NCBI GenBank assembly: GCA_900465685.1
Contig: UEGR01000003.1
Span: forward strand, 174,995-238,994
Reading direction: 5' to 3'
Length of the DNA stretch: 64,000 bases
Origin: Hyphomicrobiales bacterium
GTDB lineage: Bacteria > Pseudomonadota > Alphaproteobacteria > Rhizobiales > Rhizobiaceae
This document shows, in pieces, positions 1 through 6,137 of the stretch; position 1 is the first letter of the stretch; each line of letters starts with the position of its first letter. The position numbers and the translations under genes were made by a program. The notes under the pieces were generated by a model that was not told the origin of the DNA, ran no database searches, and was given only the letters and a program-made list of their open reading frames with translations.

Positions 1-1
1 C

Positions 2-358
2 CAGAAGAGCGATAACGGAGATCCGTATATTCTGCATCCGCTGCGCGTCATGATGGCTCAGGAGACTCGCGAAACGCAGATCCTCGCTGTTATGCACGAC
101 ATGATCGAGCACACGAACACGTCGCTGAACGATATCTATTCGTTCGGCTTTGACGACGACATCGTTCTTGCCTTGAACGCGATTACTCGACGCGATGATG
201 AAGACTATCTCGTCTACGTGAAGCGCGCCTGCTCCAATCCTATTGCGCGACCGGTTAAGATCGCAGACCTGCGCGATAATCTGCGCACCTACGGCGACGA
301 TGAGGAACATCGAGTGCGCTATACAGCGGCGCTCGAAATGATCGGGGAGGCGCCATGA
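2..358 (+). CDS. HD-domain (RelA/SpoT-like) phosphohydrolase, 5' truncated by window edge
   Basis: The reading frame is open from base 2, so the gene starts outside the window; 118 codons are visible. The visible protein begins with a PYILHPLRV motif, followed by a MHDMIEH segment carrying the HD dyad and later VKIADLRDNL. This order is typical of the small (p)ppGpp hydrolase-like HD domains related to the N-terminal half of RelA/SpoT and MESH1. Such proteins bind a divalent metal and cleave nucleotide pyrophosphates; phages and accessory islands often carry stand-alone versions. It overlaps the next gene by four bases (ATGA), so the two are translationally coupled. Activity on (p)ppGpp is inferred from family resemblance only. 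Confidence 0.65.
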   Translation, partial: QKSDNGDPYILHPLRVMMAQETRETQILAVMHDMIEHTNTSLNDIYSFGFDDDIVLALNAITRRDDEDYLVYVKRACSNPIARPVKIADLRDNLRTYGDDEEHRVRYTAALEMIGEAP

Positions 359-687
359 TCCCCTTCAAAGTTGGTGATCAGGCGGTCTGCATCGATGCCA
401 AGGTCGGATTCGAACAGTTCATCGAGATCAAAGAGGGTGAAGTTTATACCGTAAGCTGGATCGGCCCGTTCGAACATTACACGCAGGGCAGCTACATCGG
501 CGTTCGACTGAAGGGTGTCGATCGTGGCATCTGCCCGCAGTTCGGTTATGACAATCCTCCGTTCGCAGCGCGTCGGTTTCGTCCGCTTGTTCGGGATAAG
601 CTGGCATCGGTACGGGGACTGCTTGCAGGCGGCCCAGTGACTGAGAAGTTCGAAGAGCTGAAGCGAAAGGTGAGGGAGGAGGTATGA
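355..687 (+). CDS. hypothetical protein, 110 aa
   Basis: I do not recognise this protein. It starts with the ATG inside the ATGA overlap with the upstream HD-domain gene, and its own stop overlaps the next start in the same way, so it is the middle gene of a three-gene operon. The first half (MIPFKVGDQAVCIDAK, then a segment around GEVYTVSWIG) reads like a small beta-rich, SH3-like or KOW-like fold as found in many phage-borne hypothetical proteins. No membrane segment or signal peptide is visible. The C-terminus is Lys/Glu-rich. Confidence 0.6.
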   Translation: MIPFKVGDQAVCIDAKVGFEQFIEIKEGEVYTVSWIGPFEHYTQGSYIGVRLKGVDRGICPQFGYDNPPFAARRFRPLVRDKLASVRGLLAGGPVTEKFEELKRKVREEV

Positions 688-962
688 GTTTCGTCGTCGA
701 CAGCACCGCGCCTATCTATGCCGGCCTCACGTTGACGCCCGTCACTTCCGACGGCGGCAGCACGAGCTATTACGAGCTACCTCCACATGCGACCGAACTG
801 AACGACCTGATCGAGTACAAAGGTATGTCCTTCGCGCTCGGCAACATCTTTAAGGCTTGCTATCGGTTCGGCGAGAAAGACGCGGCCAGCCGAATGTATG
901 ATCTGAATAAGATCATTTATTTTGCGGAGAGACTGAAGGCGTTGGAGAGCAGGAAGGTCTGA
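684..962 (+). CDS. hypothetical protein, 92 aa
   Basis: Last gene of the small operon that starts outside the window; its ATG overlaps the stop of the previous gene by four bases. I see no recognisable domain. The C-terminal half is predicted helical (from about residue 32, ELNDLIEYKG onward, ending in AERLKALESRKV). No signal peptide or membrane segment. The stop codon is directly followed by a GC-rich hairpin at 973-996 that can end transcription from this side. Co-transcription with the HD hydrolase is the only clue to its role. Confidence 0.55.
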   Translation: MSFVVDSTAPIYAGLTLTPVTSDGGSTSYYELPPHATELNDLIEYKGMSFALGNIFKACYRFGEKDAASRMYDLNKIIYFAERLKALESRKV

Positions 963-972
963 TCAAAAAGAA

Positions 973-996
973 CCCCGCAGCGAGAACCGCGCGGGG
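973..996. terminator. GC-rich hairpin after the first operon
   Basis: CCCCGC pairs with GCGGGG (973-978 / 991-996). A run of five A precedes the left arm on the plus strand, so on the minus strand the hairpin is followed by a T-run and reads as an intrinsic terminator in that direction. It also lies only 10 bases beyond the stop of the plus-strand operon. It is the shortest member of the hairpin family seen at 1059, 1588, 2035 and 2520. Confidence 0.5.
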
Positions 997-1051
997 TCAA
1001 GCGGCTGCGTCCCCTCTCCAAAAGGACAATCAAAATTTACCCTTCTGGTCA

Positions 1052-1174
1052 AAAAAGTAAACCCCGATCTCCGAGAGAGAGACCGGGGTTTGCCTGCTGA
1101 GGGGCAAAGCATTCAGTGATTTACCAGGACAGCATGCACAATCAGAATATCAGTTGCTGAATAGATGAAAAGCC
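1052..1174 (-). repeat. minus-strand hairpin element, copy A (long form)
   Basis: An 8-bp perfect stem (AAACCCCG 1059-1066 with CGGGGTTT 1084-1091) is followed on the minus strand by a T-run (A-run at 1051-1056 on the plus strand), which is the layout of an intrinsic terminator. Fifty bases away lies TCAGAATATCAGTT (1142-1155), which recurs exactly in copy C at 2108-2121, and then AAAAGCC (1168-1174), recurring in copy B. Read on the minus strand this is a ~120-nt unit starting GGCTTTTC and ending in the terminator. It could be an sRNA gene or a conserved 3' UTR; no transcript evidence is available. Confidence 0.55.
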
Positions 1175-1302
1175 CCTAAATAAATAATGCTTTGCCGGGG
1201 TCTGCAAGCTGCTAGTGGGGCGTCGCCACACTAGCAAGTCTTGTTTAAGGTCAGCTATTCGCATCGAATTTAAAAGTCGAGTGACTTCCGTCGAGATGCG
1301 CC

Positions 1303-1518
1303 TCAATTCTGCTCGTTATCTATAACGACGGTTATCTGATCTCTGACAAGCGCCCTGACAATGATTCCGACAGCTACCGCTGCTTCCATGCCGCTCCACC
1401 CAGCTTTTTCAGCTCGTTCGATCAAATCGATAACGCCGTCAACTACGGCATCTTGGCAGTCAGCGTCGCGACCTTGATATTGTCCAATCTCGCGAGGACG
1501 AATAATCCGCTTAGGCAT
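1303..1518 (-). CDS. small conserved-type hypothetical protein, 71 aa, paralogue of 2665-2907
   Basis: An acidic helical 71-residue protein. Its core (RDADCQ, then AEKAGWSGMEAA) lines up with RDLDCQ and AQQAGWGEVEAA of the protein encoded at 2665-2907, so the two are paralogues. The ATG is preceded by AGGATG on the minus strand. There is no signal peptide. It stands alone, with about 130 bases of non-coding DNA before hairpin element A on its 3' side. I do not know its function. Having two related copies within 1.4 kb suggests small accessory genes that have been duplicated. Confidence 0.55.
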   Translation of the reverse strand: MPKRIIRPREIGQYQGRDADCQDAVVDGVIDLIERAEKAGWSGMEAAVAVGIIVRALVRDQITVVIDNEQN

Positions 1519-1579
1519 GTGGCATCCTAGATTTTATTCTGACTTACCTCTCCTTGCGAATTTTTGCCATCGTTGACAA

Positions 1580-1651
1580 AAAAGTAAACCCCGGCAAGGA
1601 GGACGCCATGCCGGGGTCACGCAGGTTGGGTTTTCATCGGTCTGAAAAGCC
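1580..1651 (-). repeat. minus-strand hairpin element, copy B (short form)
   Basis: A 9-bp perfect stem (ACCCCGGCA 1588-1596 with TGCCGGGGT 1609-1617). AAAAAAGTAA lies just outside the left arm, the same decanucleotide as at copy A, so it is a T-run terminator on the minus strand. AAAAGCC at 1645-1651 matches the distal end of copy A. The TCAGAATATCAGTT block of the long forms is absent here. It sits 3' of the minus-strand gene ending at 1702. Confidence 0.55.
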
Positions 1652-1701
1652 TGCGCAATTTATAATTTATGCGAACTAGATTAGTGGTCAAGCACAACCG
1701 A

Positions 1702-1926
1702 TCAATCGAAAAGCCTAGCCAGTTCGGCCGCGCGCGTTGCAGTCAGTTCCGGATCGTGGTTGCTTTCCTCGAAGATTCTCATCACGAGTCGGGCTAGTCG
1801 GTCCTTGTCCTCATGGGTGGAAGGGCATCGTTCAAGGAGATCGCAGCATTGGGTATATGCTTGCTGTAAAAGTTCCAGTTCGGTCGGATTATACGTACCC
1901 TGATAATCTGCGGATCTGAACGGCAT
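1702..1926 (-). CDS. small hypothetical protein, 74 aa
   Basis: I chose the ATG at 1926, which follows a clear AAGGAGCC ribosome-binding site at good spacing; an upstream in-frame start at 1950 would place that site inside the gene. The 74-aa product begins MPFRSADYQG and contains YNPTELELLQQAY and a helical tail with TATRAAELARLF. I have the impression of a widespread small rhizobial protein, but cannot assign a function. No membrane segments are visible. Its 3' end points to hairpin element B, probably its terminator. Confidence 0.6.
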   Translation of the reverse strand: MPFRSADYQGTYNPTELELLQQAYTQCCDLLERCPSTHEDKDRLARLVMRIFEESNHDPELTATRAAELARLFD

Positions 1927-2024
1927 CGGTGGCTCCTTCTTTACAACCACAGCGCTCAGTTTGGGTAAATTTCAAGTGGTATTTTGCGTTTGAAAATCGA
2001 GTGCTTTAATTGTCGCATGGGCCC

Positions 2025-2140
2025 GGAAAAGAAACCCCGGCTCCGAGGGGGGGCGCCGGGGCTACATACCAGTAGGGGTGTTAACAGAGTCAACCTGATA
2101 TGCAGGGTCAGAATATCAGTTCGCGAACATATGCGAAGCC
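2025..2140 (-). repeat. minus-strand hairpin element, copy C (long form)
   Basis: CCCCGGC (2035-2041) pairs with GCCGGGG (2055-2061). As in the other copies an A-rich stretch precedes the left arm, which makes a minus-strand terminator. TCAGAATATCAGTT at 2108-2121 is identical to 1142-1155 in copy A, and the bases after it (GCGAAGCC at 2133-2140) align with the GATGAAAAGCC end of copy A. No minus-strand gene lies directly upstream: the neighbour is the plus-strand CsbD gene. This copy is therefore the best case for an independent small RNA. Confidence 0.55.
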
Positions 2141-2265
2141 ACTAATCGCTGGTTCGGTGGCGCCCTAGATGCGTTCGCAAGTACCCGTGAAAAAATGGGG
2201 AACGTTTTATCGCTCTCTTCGTTTTCACCCTGCGAAGAAATTCCCATCATTCAAAGGATGAAGAG

Positions 2266-2457
2266 ATGAGCAGCACCACGGACAAAATTAAGGGAAAAGC
2301 CAATCAGGCCGGCGGAGCCATCAAGGAAGAAGCTGGCAAGCTTACAGGTAACCGAAAGGTTGAAGCAGAAGGTGCGGCCCAGAAGCTGAAGGGCAAGGCT
2401 CAGGAAGCCAAAGGCAAGGCAAAAGACGCCGTAAAGTCGGTGGTCGATAAAGCCTAA
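2266..2457 (+). CDS. CsbD family stress-response protein
   Basis: A 63-aa hydrophilic Lys/Ala/Glu-rich protein beginning MSSTTDKIKGKANQAGG, with repeated KGKA/EAKGKAKDA segments. This is the CsbD (UPF0337) pattern, helical proteins often induced by general stress and abundant in alphaproteobacteria; the molecular role is unknown. AAAGGATGAAGAG before the ATG gives a ribosome-binding site. A hairpin-plus-T-run terminator follows the stop at once, so this is a monocistronic unit. It lies among accessory single-gene units flanked by the hairpin elements. Confidence 0.85.
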   Translation: MSSTTDKIKGKANQAGGAIKEEAGKLTGNRKVEAEGAAQKLKGKAQEAKGKAKDAVKSVVDKA

Positions 2458-2473
2458 GTGATTTGCCACTAGT

Positions 2474-2506
2474 ATCTCCCTATCCTCTTGGGTGGGGAGA
2501 TTTTTA
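2474..2506 (+). terminator. intrinsic terminator of the csbD-like gene
   Basis: ATCTCCC (2474-2480) pairs with GGGAGAT (2495-2501), directly followed by a T-run. It starts 16 bases after the CsbD stop codon. Confidence 0.75.
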
Positions 2507-2515
2507 TTGAGCTCA

Positions 2516-2602
2516 GTAAAAGCCCCGGCTTGCGGGGGCAAGACCGGGGCTTCACCAGCTGTTTGCGGGGGCTGATGCAAGGTAATAATCGGACGAAAAG
2601 TC
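2516..2602 (-). repeat. minus-strand hairpin element, copy D (short form)
   Basis: A 9-bp perfect stem, AAGCCCCGG (2520-2528) with CCGGGGCTT (2544-2552), is preceded by TAAA on the plus strand and so gives a short T-run on the minus strand. GACGAAAAGTC (2592-2602) resembles the TGAAAAGCC end of the other copies. It lies 3' of the minus-strand gene ending at 2665 and probably terminates it. Confidence 0.5.
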
Positions 2603-2664
2603 TCAGCAGTCAATAAAATATTGCGAGGACTCCTGATTTAAGTATCTGATAATATTATGAAATA

Positions 2665-2907
2665 CTAATGATGCGACCTCCGCCATTGTTCGGCGGCTTC
2701 AGCAAGTGCTCTGCTGTCATCTTCTGTTGCCTCGTTCTGGAGGATGCGGTTCATGGCAAGTTCGATAATGGCGTTCGCGGCTTCTACCTCTCCCCATCCC
2801 GCTTGCTGAGCTTTGTCGACAAGTTCCCAAACATGATCTTCCAACTGAAACTGGCAATCCAGATCACGGTCTTCGTATTCACGACTATGTCTCGGACCCT
2901 TCACCAT
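2665..2907 (-). CDS. small hypothetical protein, 80 aa, paralogue of 1303-1518
   Basis: The start was set at the ATG at 2905-2907, which has a strong AGGAGG-type site on the minus strand; it overlaps the 3' end of the SRAP gene by 23 bases, so the two genes are probably translated from one mRNA. The protein (MVKGPRHSREYEDRDLDCQ at its N-terminus) shares the DxDCQ...AGWxxxEAA core of the 71-aa protein at 1303-1518, then adds a C-terminal tail rich in Glu, Ala and Arg. Function unknown. Coupling to an SRAP gene suggests, weakly, a DNA-damage context. Confidence 0.6.
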   Translation of the reverse strand: MVKGPRHSREYEDRDLDCQFQLEDHVWELVDKAQQAGWGEVEAANAIIELAMNRILQNEATEDDSRALAEAAEQWRRSHH

Positions 2908-3565
2908 CCACCTCCTGCATCGTGTCGTCGCCTTGATATCGGCTGTTGTTGACCTGGGGCGACACGCGCCACGCTTGCAATATGTCGTCGTTTGCTGGCT
3001 TGAGTAGGTCTTCACGTGGCTCGGAAAGCCATAGATGCCAGTTCTTTTCCTCCAGAATGACCGGCATCCGGGTGTGGATTTTCGCCATAAAGTCGTTAGC
3101 GGCACAGGTGATTATCGTGCAGCTTTTCACTTCTTCGCCTGTAGCCTTGTCGTGCCATCGCTCATGTAGGCCAGCGAAGGTGAGGGGCTTGCCGTCCTTG
3201 GCCGATATGAACCAAGGCTGACGTGCCTCTTTCGGACCTGACCATTCAAAGAAGCCGGTTGCAGGAATGAGGCAGCGCGAGCGTTTCAGCGGTCCCGCAA
3301 ATGTCCGCTTTTGCTTCAACTCCTCTGCCTTGGCATTGAAAGTGATGTATTTGAAATCGCTTAACGACTGTTTCCATGAACTCGGAATGAGCCACCAACG
3401 CATTTCTGAATAGTCGAGGTTTCCGCCGTTCTGCGTGATGACGCCTACCTGCGTCGTGGGCGCGATGTTGTAGCGAGGCTGAATATTCCGAGGCGTAACC
3501 GCTGTCAGATTGTACATCGCGTGGATTTCAGCCCACGTATAGGTCTGGGTAAATCGTCCGCACAT
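2885..3565 (-). CDS. SRAP (YedK/HMCES-type) abasic-site processing protein
   Basis: A 226-aa protein with the hallmarks of the SOS-response-associated peptidase family. The N-terminus is MCGRF, whose Cys2 becomes the residue that crosslinks to abasic sites after Met removal. Asn77 lies in TFNAKAE, Glu107 in ATGFFEW and His164 in IHTRMPVIL, matching the family's catalytic set. Family members (E. coli YedK, human HMCES) form a stable DNA-protein crosslink with abasic sites in single-stranded DNA. A GAGGAGG site precedes the ATG. Its 3' end overlaps the 80-aa gene. I saw no LexA box directly upstream. Confidence 0.9.
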   Translation of the reverse strand: MCGRFTQTYTWAEIHAMYNLTAVTPRNIQPRYNIAPTTQVGVITQNGGNLDYSEMRWWLIPSSWKQSLSDFKYITFNAKAEELKQKRTFAGPLKRSRCLIPATGFFEWSGPKEARQPWFISAKDGKPLTFAGLHERWHDKATGEEVKSCTIITCAANDFMAKIHTRMPVILEEKNWHLWLSEPREDLLKPANDDILQAWRVSPQVNNSRYQGDDTMQEVDGEGSET

Positions 3566-3684
3566 GCGCGCCTCCTCGTTTGCAAAAAGGTAGGGCGCTT
3601 ATGATCTGCGTCCATACGCCGATGGAACATCACTGCAATAAGACAGTTACCTTAGACGATTGAACATGCCGAGGAGCCGGTCGA

Positions 3685-3954
3685 ATGAAATGGATAGCTG
3701 TAGCAGTTGGCCTCGTGGTCATGTCCAGCGCGTCATTTGCGCAAGGATCTGGAGCGCCATCGCAATCTGGTGGGCAGGAACCTGAAGTGCCGGGTAACCC
3801 TCCAGCAGCACCGGGCCAGCCACCATCCGATCCAGACAGCACCCAAGTCCCGTCGTCGCAAAAGCAAGATCAGATACAGAAGCCGGAGATAGACGCATGT
3901 TCGCCTGGACAGGAAGCAAAAACCTGCGTTGAAAAGCAGCGTGGCACCAAGTAG
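3685..3954 (+). CDS. secreted Pro-rich hypothetical protein, 89 aa
   Basis: The first 20 residues form a clear signal peptide (MKWIAVAVGLVVMSSASFAQ) with a probable cleavage site after SFA-Q. The mature part is low-complexity, rich in Pro, Gly, Ser and Gln (PGNPPAAPGQPPSDP), and has two Cys near the end (DACSPGQEAKTCVEK) that could form a disulphide. No enzyme motif. I take it as a small periplasmic or surface protein of unknown role. Its stop is followed four bases later by the stop of a convergent gene. Confidence 0.6.
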   Translation: MKWIAVAVGLVVMSSASFAQGSGAPSQSGGQEPEVPGNPPAAPGQPPSDPDSTQVPSSQKQDQIQKPEIDACSPGQEAKTCVEKQRGTK

Positions 3955-3957
3955 CTC

Positions 3958-4143
3958 TTATTTGCGCCGTCCAGCCAAGGCTTCTTCGCCTTCCTGTTTA
4001 TGGTCGCGGCAGAACCAGAGTTGAGCAGTAGCGATCTTGTAGCCGAACGATCCCCACGCTTTGCAGCCCTGCGCATCGCAGAAGTGCTCAAACAACTTGT
4101 TGCCTTTGGCGCTGGGAGTTCGGTCGGTCTTGTATCCAGTCAT
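3958..4143 (-). CDS. small zinc-finger-like protein, 61 aa, last gene of LexA-box cluster
   Basis: This 61-aa product contains CDAQGCKAWGSFGY followed by WFCRDH, a Cys/His arrangement that could bind zinc in the manner of small phage-type or nucleic-acid-binding fingers. It is the last gene of a tight minus-strand cluster of five (5135 to 3958) and lies three bases after the previous gene. No signal peptide. A function in DNA damage is suggested only by the shared promoter region with a LexA box at 5159-5173. Confidence 0.6.
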   Translation of the reverse strand: MTGYKTDRTPSAKGNKLFEHFCDAQGCKAWGSFGYKIATAQLWFCRDHKQEGEEALAGRRK

Positions 4144-4146
4144 TCT

Positions 4147-4392
4147 CTATCTCGGTGGTTTTGTCACTCCGAACTGAGCATCGCCCTTGGCCGTGCAGGC
4201 CCGGCAACGCCTTCGTCGGTGAAGATCAACAAAGTATGTATGTGTTCCGAACTTCCGCAGAATGATCCGTTTGTCGACCGATCCGATATGACCGCAGCGG
4301 CAGCAATAACCGTACAGTTCGTACCAGCCAAACAAATCCATGATCCGCGTCGAGACCGGCATATCCATCAAGTAAGGTGGTCGAATCTTCAT
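4147..4392 (-). CDS. small zinc-ribbon-like protein, 81 aa
   Basis: The sequence holds CCRCGH around residue 30 and CRACTA around residue 63, separated by a basic stretch with RRRRC. Two such CxxC knuckles suggest a zinc ribbon of the kind seen in small nucleic-acid-binding proteins. The start overlaps the end of the upstream gene by four bases, which indicates translational coupling. Fourth gene of the five-gene cluster behind the LexA box. The family is not known to me. Confidence 0.6.
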   Translation of the reverse strand: MKIRPPYLMDMPVSTRIMDLFGWYELYGYCCRCGHIGSVDKRIILRKFGTHTYFVDLHRRRRCRACTAKGDAQFGVTKPPR

Positions 4393-4685
4393 TTTTCAAA
4401 ATACGTCTCCCATGGTTTGGAAGACTTATCGGCGGGGTCGTGCGGCTTGCCACCATAAAGGCGGATGAACTCTTTCTGTCCCTCACGAGTGTTAAAGCGC
4501 GCAATGCTAAATCCCGTCAGATTGTGTTGGGCTCCACCCCAAAGCCGGTAGCCGCCCAATCTCTTTCGGTCGGTCAACATTTGAACCAGATGCATCCGAT
4601 GCCATTCGGTAAGTAGAAGAACGACCTGGAATGGGTATTCCTTGTTGATCAGCGTCTTGGACGGCTGACCACGTGAACGGCTCAT
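4389..4685 (-). CDS. hypothetical protein, 98 aa, related to the 83-aa neighbour
   Basis: The C-terminal part (GFSIARFNTREGQKEFIRLY, then GGKP, ending KPWETYFEK) aligns in layout with the 83-aa protein encoded directly upstream (DFCVFSFPTERLMGAFMRRH, GGKP, ending ADKWERIVV), so the two adjacent genes appear to share a domain. The N-terminus starts MSRSRGQPSK and is basic. No membrane segment. It is the third gene in the LexA-box cluster. Function unknown. Confidence 0.6.
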   Translation of the reverse strand: MSRSRGQPSKTLINKEYPFQVVLLLTEWHRMHLVQMLTDRKRLGGYRLWGGAQHNLTGFSIARFNTREGQKEFIRLYGGKPHDPADKSSKPWETYFEK

Positions 4686-4701
4686 TTGGGAAGGACATCT
4701 A

Positions 4702-4953
4702 TTAACGAACTACGATTCTTTCCCACTTGTCGGCAGACGCAGCGCTGCCGAATGGCTTCCCGCCATGCCGTCGCATAAAGGCGCCCATGAGCCTTTCTGT
4801 CGGGAAGCTGAATACGCAGAAATCCACGCCCGACTTGCGCGCCATGCGATGAGGCAAGCTGGCACCAAGGCGGTCGGCGTCGCGATGCACTTCGCGCCGG
4901 GCGCATTTCAGAGCATAAGCTTCAGGAAGGGCGACTTGGAACGTTTTCATCAC
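4702..4953 (-). CDS. hypothetical protein, 83 aa, related to the 98-aa neighbour
   Basis: Second gene of the cluster; its start overlaps the stop of the first gene (ATGA, 4950-4953). The protein has a short N-terminal region (MMKTFQVALPEAYALK) and a C-terminal domain with FSFPTERLMGAF-MRRHGGKP and a terminal WERIVV that matches the GGKP...W layout of the next protein. It looks soluble. The resemblance suggests a tandem duplication with divergence. Confidence 0.6.
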   Translation of the reverse strand: MMKTFQVALPEAYALKCARREVHRDADRLGASLPHRMARKSGVDFCVFSFPTERLMGAFMRRHGGKPFGSAASADKWERIVVR

Positions 4954-5135
4954 GCTGCCCTCTTGAATAGGTCAGCGCGTTGGCCATGCGTAATGGCGAG
5001 GCGAGAAAGTTCGACTTCGCGCGCCAGAAAGTCACGGTCTTTCAGGAGCGCCTCAATAGCCGCGTGCACATCTCCCCTGTGGTAGGCGAGTACCTGCTGA
5101 ATTTCGTCTTCATAATTTTGCACAAGAGCGTTCAT
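4950..5135 (-). CDS. hypothetical helical protein, 61 aa, first gene of the LexA-box cluster
   Basis: A 61-aa helical protein (MNALVQNYEDEIQQVLAYHR... DLFKRAA). CAGGAGGAAGCC precedes the ATG on the minus strand, a strong ribosome-binding site. The LexA box GTTC-N7-GTTC lies 24 bases upstream of the start codon, where it would cover the promoter or transcript start. Similar short proteins near SOS-inducible operons are something I recall from rhizobia, but I cannot give a function. It heads a five-gene operon with overlaps of four bases or gaps of a few bases. Confidence 0.65.
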   Translation of the reverse strand: MNALVQNYEDEIQQVLAYHRGDVHAAIEALLKDRDFLAREVELSRLAITHGQRADLFKRAA

Positions 5136-5158
5136 GGCTTCCTCCTGCTAATTTAGAT

Positions 5159-5173
5159 GTTCTCATTTTGTTC
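5159..5173 (-). promoter_or_regulatory. LexA (SOS) box GTTC-N7-GTTC
   Basis: GTTC at 5159-5162 and GTTC at 5170-5173 with exactly seven bases between. Direct repeats GTTC-N7-GTTC are the established LexA operator of alphaproteobacteria. On the minus strand it reads GAAC-N7-GAAC, the form seen upstream of rhizobial imuA and recA genes. It lies 24 bp before the first gene of the minus-strand cluster. Confidence 0.75.
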
Positions 5174-5217
5174 TCATTGGAGTTCGTCGTCAAGACGCTA
5201 AATTGCCGTGCATGAAC

Positions 5218-5265
5218 GTGCTACAAATCGTGCAATTTACTGTGTTACAAACTGTGCTACAATTT
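5218..5265. repeat. four tandem 12-bp GTG-ended units (iteron-like)
   Basis: Four consecutive 12-bp units each begin with GTG: GTGCTACAAATC (5218), GTGCAATTTACT (5230), GTGTTACAAACT (5242) and GTGCTACAATTT (5254). Units 1, 3 and 4 share GTGYTACAA. They lie between the LexA-controlled cluster and the 55-aa membrane protein gene. They could be binding sites of a repressor or a decayed tandem repeat. Confidence 0.5.
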
Positions 5266-5470
5266 CGGATTGGAAATGAAAATAAGATAATAAAAACAAT
5301 AGTGTATGGAACAGTTTGATACCAACCGACCGTACCATTTCTCTCCCAGGCCATTTCACTAACACGTTGAGTTTACTGCGGGATTGGACAATCTCGCCGT
5401 GAAGCCGTTGTCGCTTGCGGTAAATTTGGCTAGATATGCGGCTTTGAAGGTTATTTTCAAGGACATCGCA

Positions 5471-5638
5471 ATGGTCGGATGCTTGCCGCCGCTTATCCTG
5501 CTGATTTTAGGGGCTGGCATTGGTGCATTGATCGGCGGCAGCACTGATGCAGTTTATGGCGGTCTTGTGGGGTTGGCCATCGGGCTGGTCGTGATGGTGG
5601 TCCTTGTCTGGATATTGATGAAGGCCCGCAACCGATAG
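5471..5638 (+). CDS. small two-segment membrane protein, 55 aa
   Basis: I start at the ATG at 5471, which follows CAAGGACATCGCA; a longer frame from a TTG at 5384 has no good ribosome-binding site. The 55-aa protein has two hydrophobic helices, LPPLILLILGAGIGALIGG and GLVGLAIGLVVMVVLVWILM, and a basic end (KARNR), giving an inner-membrane hairpin. The Gly-rich first helix is reminiscent of glycine-zipper proteins. Function unknown. A long palindromic terminator follows at 5717-5753. Confidence 0.55.
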   Translation: MVGCLPPLILLILGAGIGALIGGSTDAVYGGLVGLAIGLVVMVVLVWILMKARNR

Positions 5639-5716
5639 ACTGCTTTCACTGACTGTTTTAGGCGTCCGCTGGGCGCGTTCTATGAGCCGGTTTCGGTTGC
5701 GCTTTTAGAAGATCAA

Positions 5717-5753
5717 AAAACATCGGCCAGAGCTAAGCTCTGGCCGATGTTTT
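5717..5753. terminator. bidirectional terminator
   Basis: A near-perfect palindrome: AAAACATCGGCCAGAGCT (5717-5734) and its exact complement at 5736-5753, with a single base between. A-run on one side and T-run on the other make it usable in both directions, between the convergent genes ending at 5638 and 5787. Confidence 0.85.
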
Positions 5754-5786
5754 GCATAATGGCGATAGCTTCAGGCTTTGCTGCCC

Positions 5787-6137
5787 TTAGCGGCCAGCAA
5801 GAATGCCAGCAATGATGCCCGTTGCGGTGGTGACCAGCAGGAACTGGTTGTCGACCTTCACCCAGCGCTGGCCCGGACCCGGACGGCGGAGGCCATAACG
5901 CTGATAATCACGGACTTCCGGATGACGGCGCCAATCATTGTAACGCTGGCCCTTGGACCAGTTCTGACGGCCATGATCGCGACGATCATTGCGGCCAAAT
6001 TCCTTGCCGTGCGACGGGCGTGGCTTCTGCTCCATGCGATGCGGACCCGGCTTGCGCTGATAATCCTGCGCTTGTGCTGCCAGTGGCGCGCCGATGAAGG
6101 AAAGGGCTACGGCTGCAAGAATGACTTTTTTGAACAT
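5787..6137 (-). CDS. RcnB-family periplasmic protein
   Basis: A 116-aa protein with a signal peptide (MFKKVILAAVALSFIG..., cleavage near AQA-QD), then a His/Arg/Asp-rich low-complexity middle and a C-terminal block with RYGLRRPGPGQRWVKVDNQFLLV, the conserved part of RcnB/YohN-type proteins. RcnB affects nickel/cobalt homeostasis in E. coli; for the alphaproteobacterial homologues the role is not established. Two ATG codons occur in tandem (6140 and 6137); the second has better spacing to AGGAG. The next locus is a cobalamin-type importer, which may or may not be related. Confidence 0.7.
   Translation of the reverse strand: MFKKVILAAVALSFIGAPLAAQAQDYQRKPGPHRMEQKPRPSHGKEFGRNDRRDHGRQNWSKGQRYNDWRRHPEVRDYQRYGLRRPGPGQRWVKVDNQFLLVTTATGIIAGILAGR

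Noticed and set aside
1..5300. Intact prophage or integrative element
   Set aside because: Small phage-like genes and a LexA box are present, but there is no integrase, att repeat, structural gene or tRNA end in the window.
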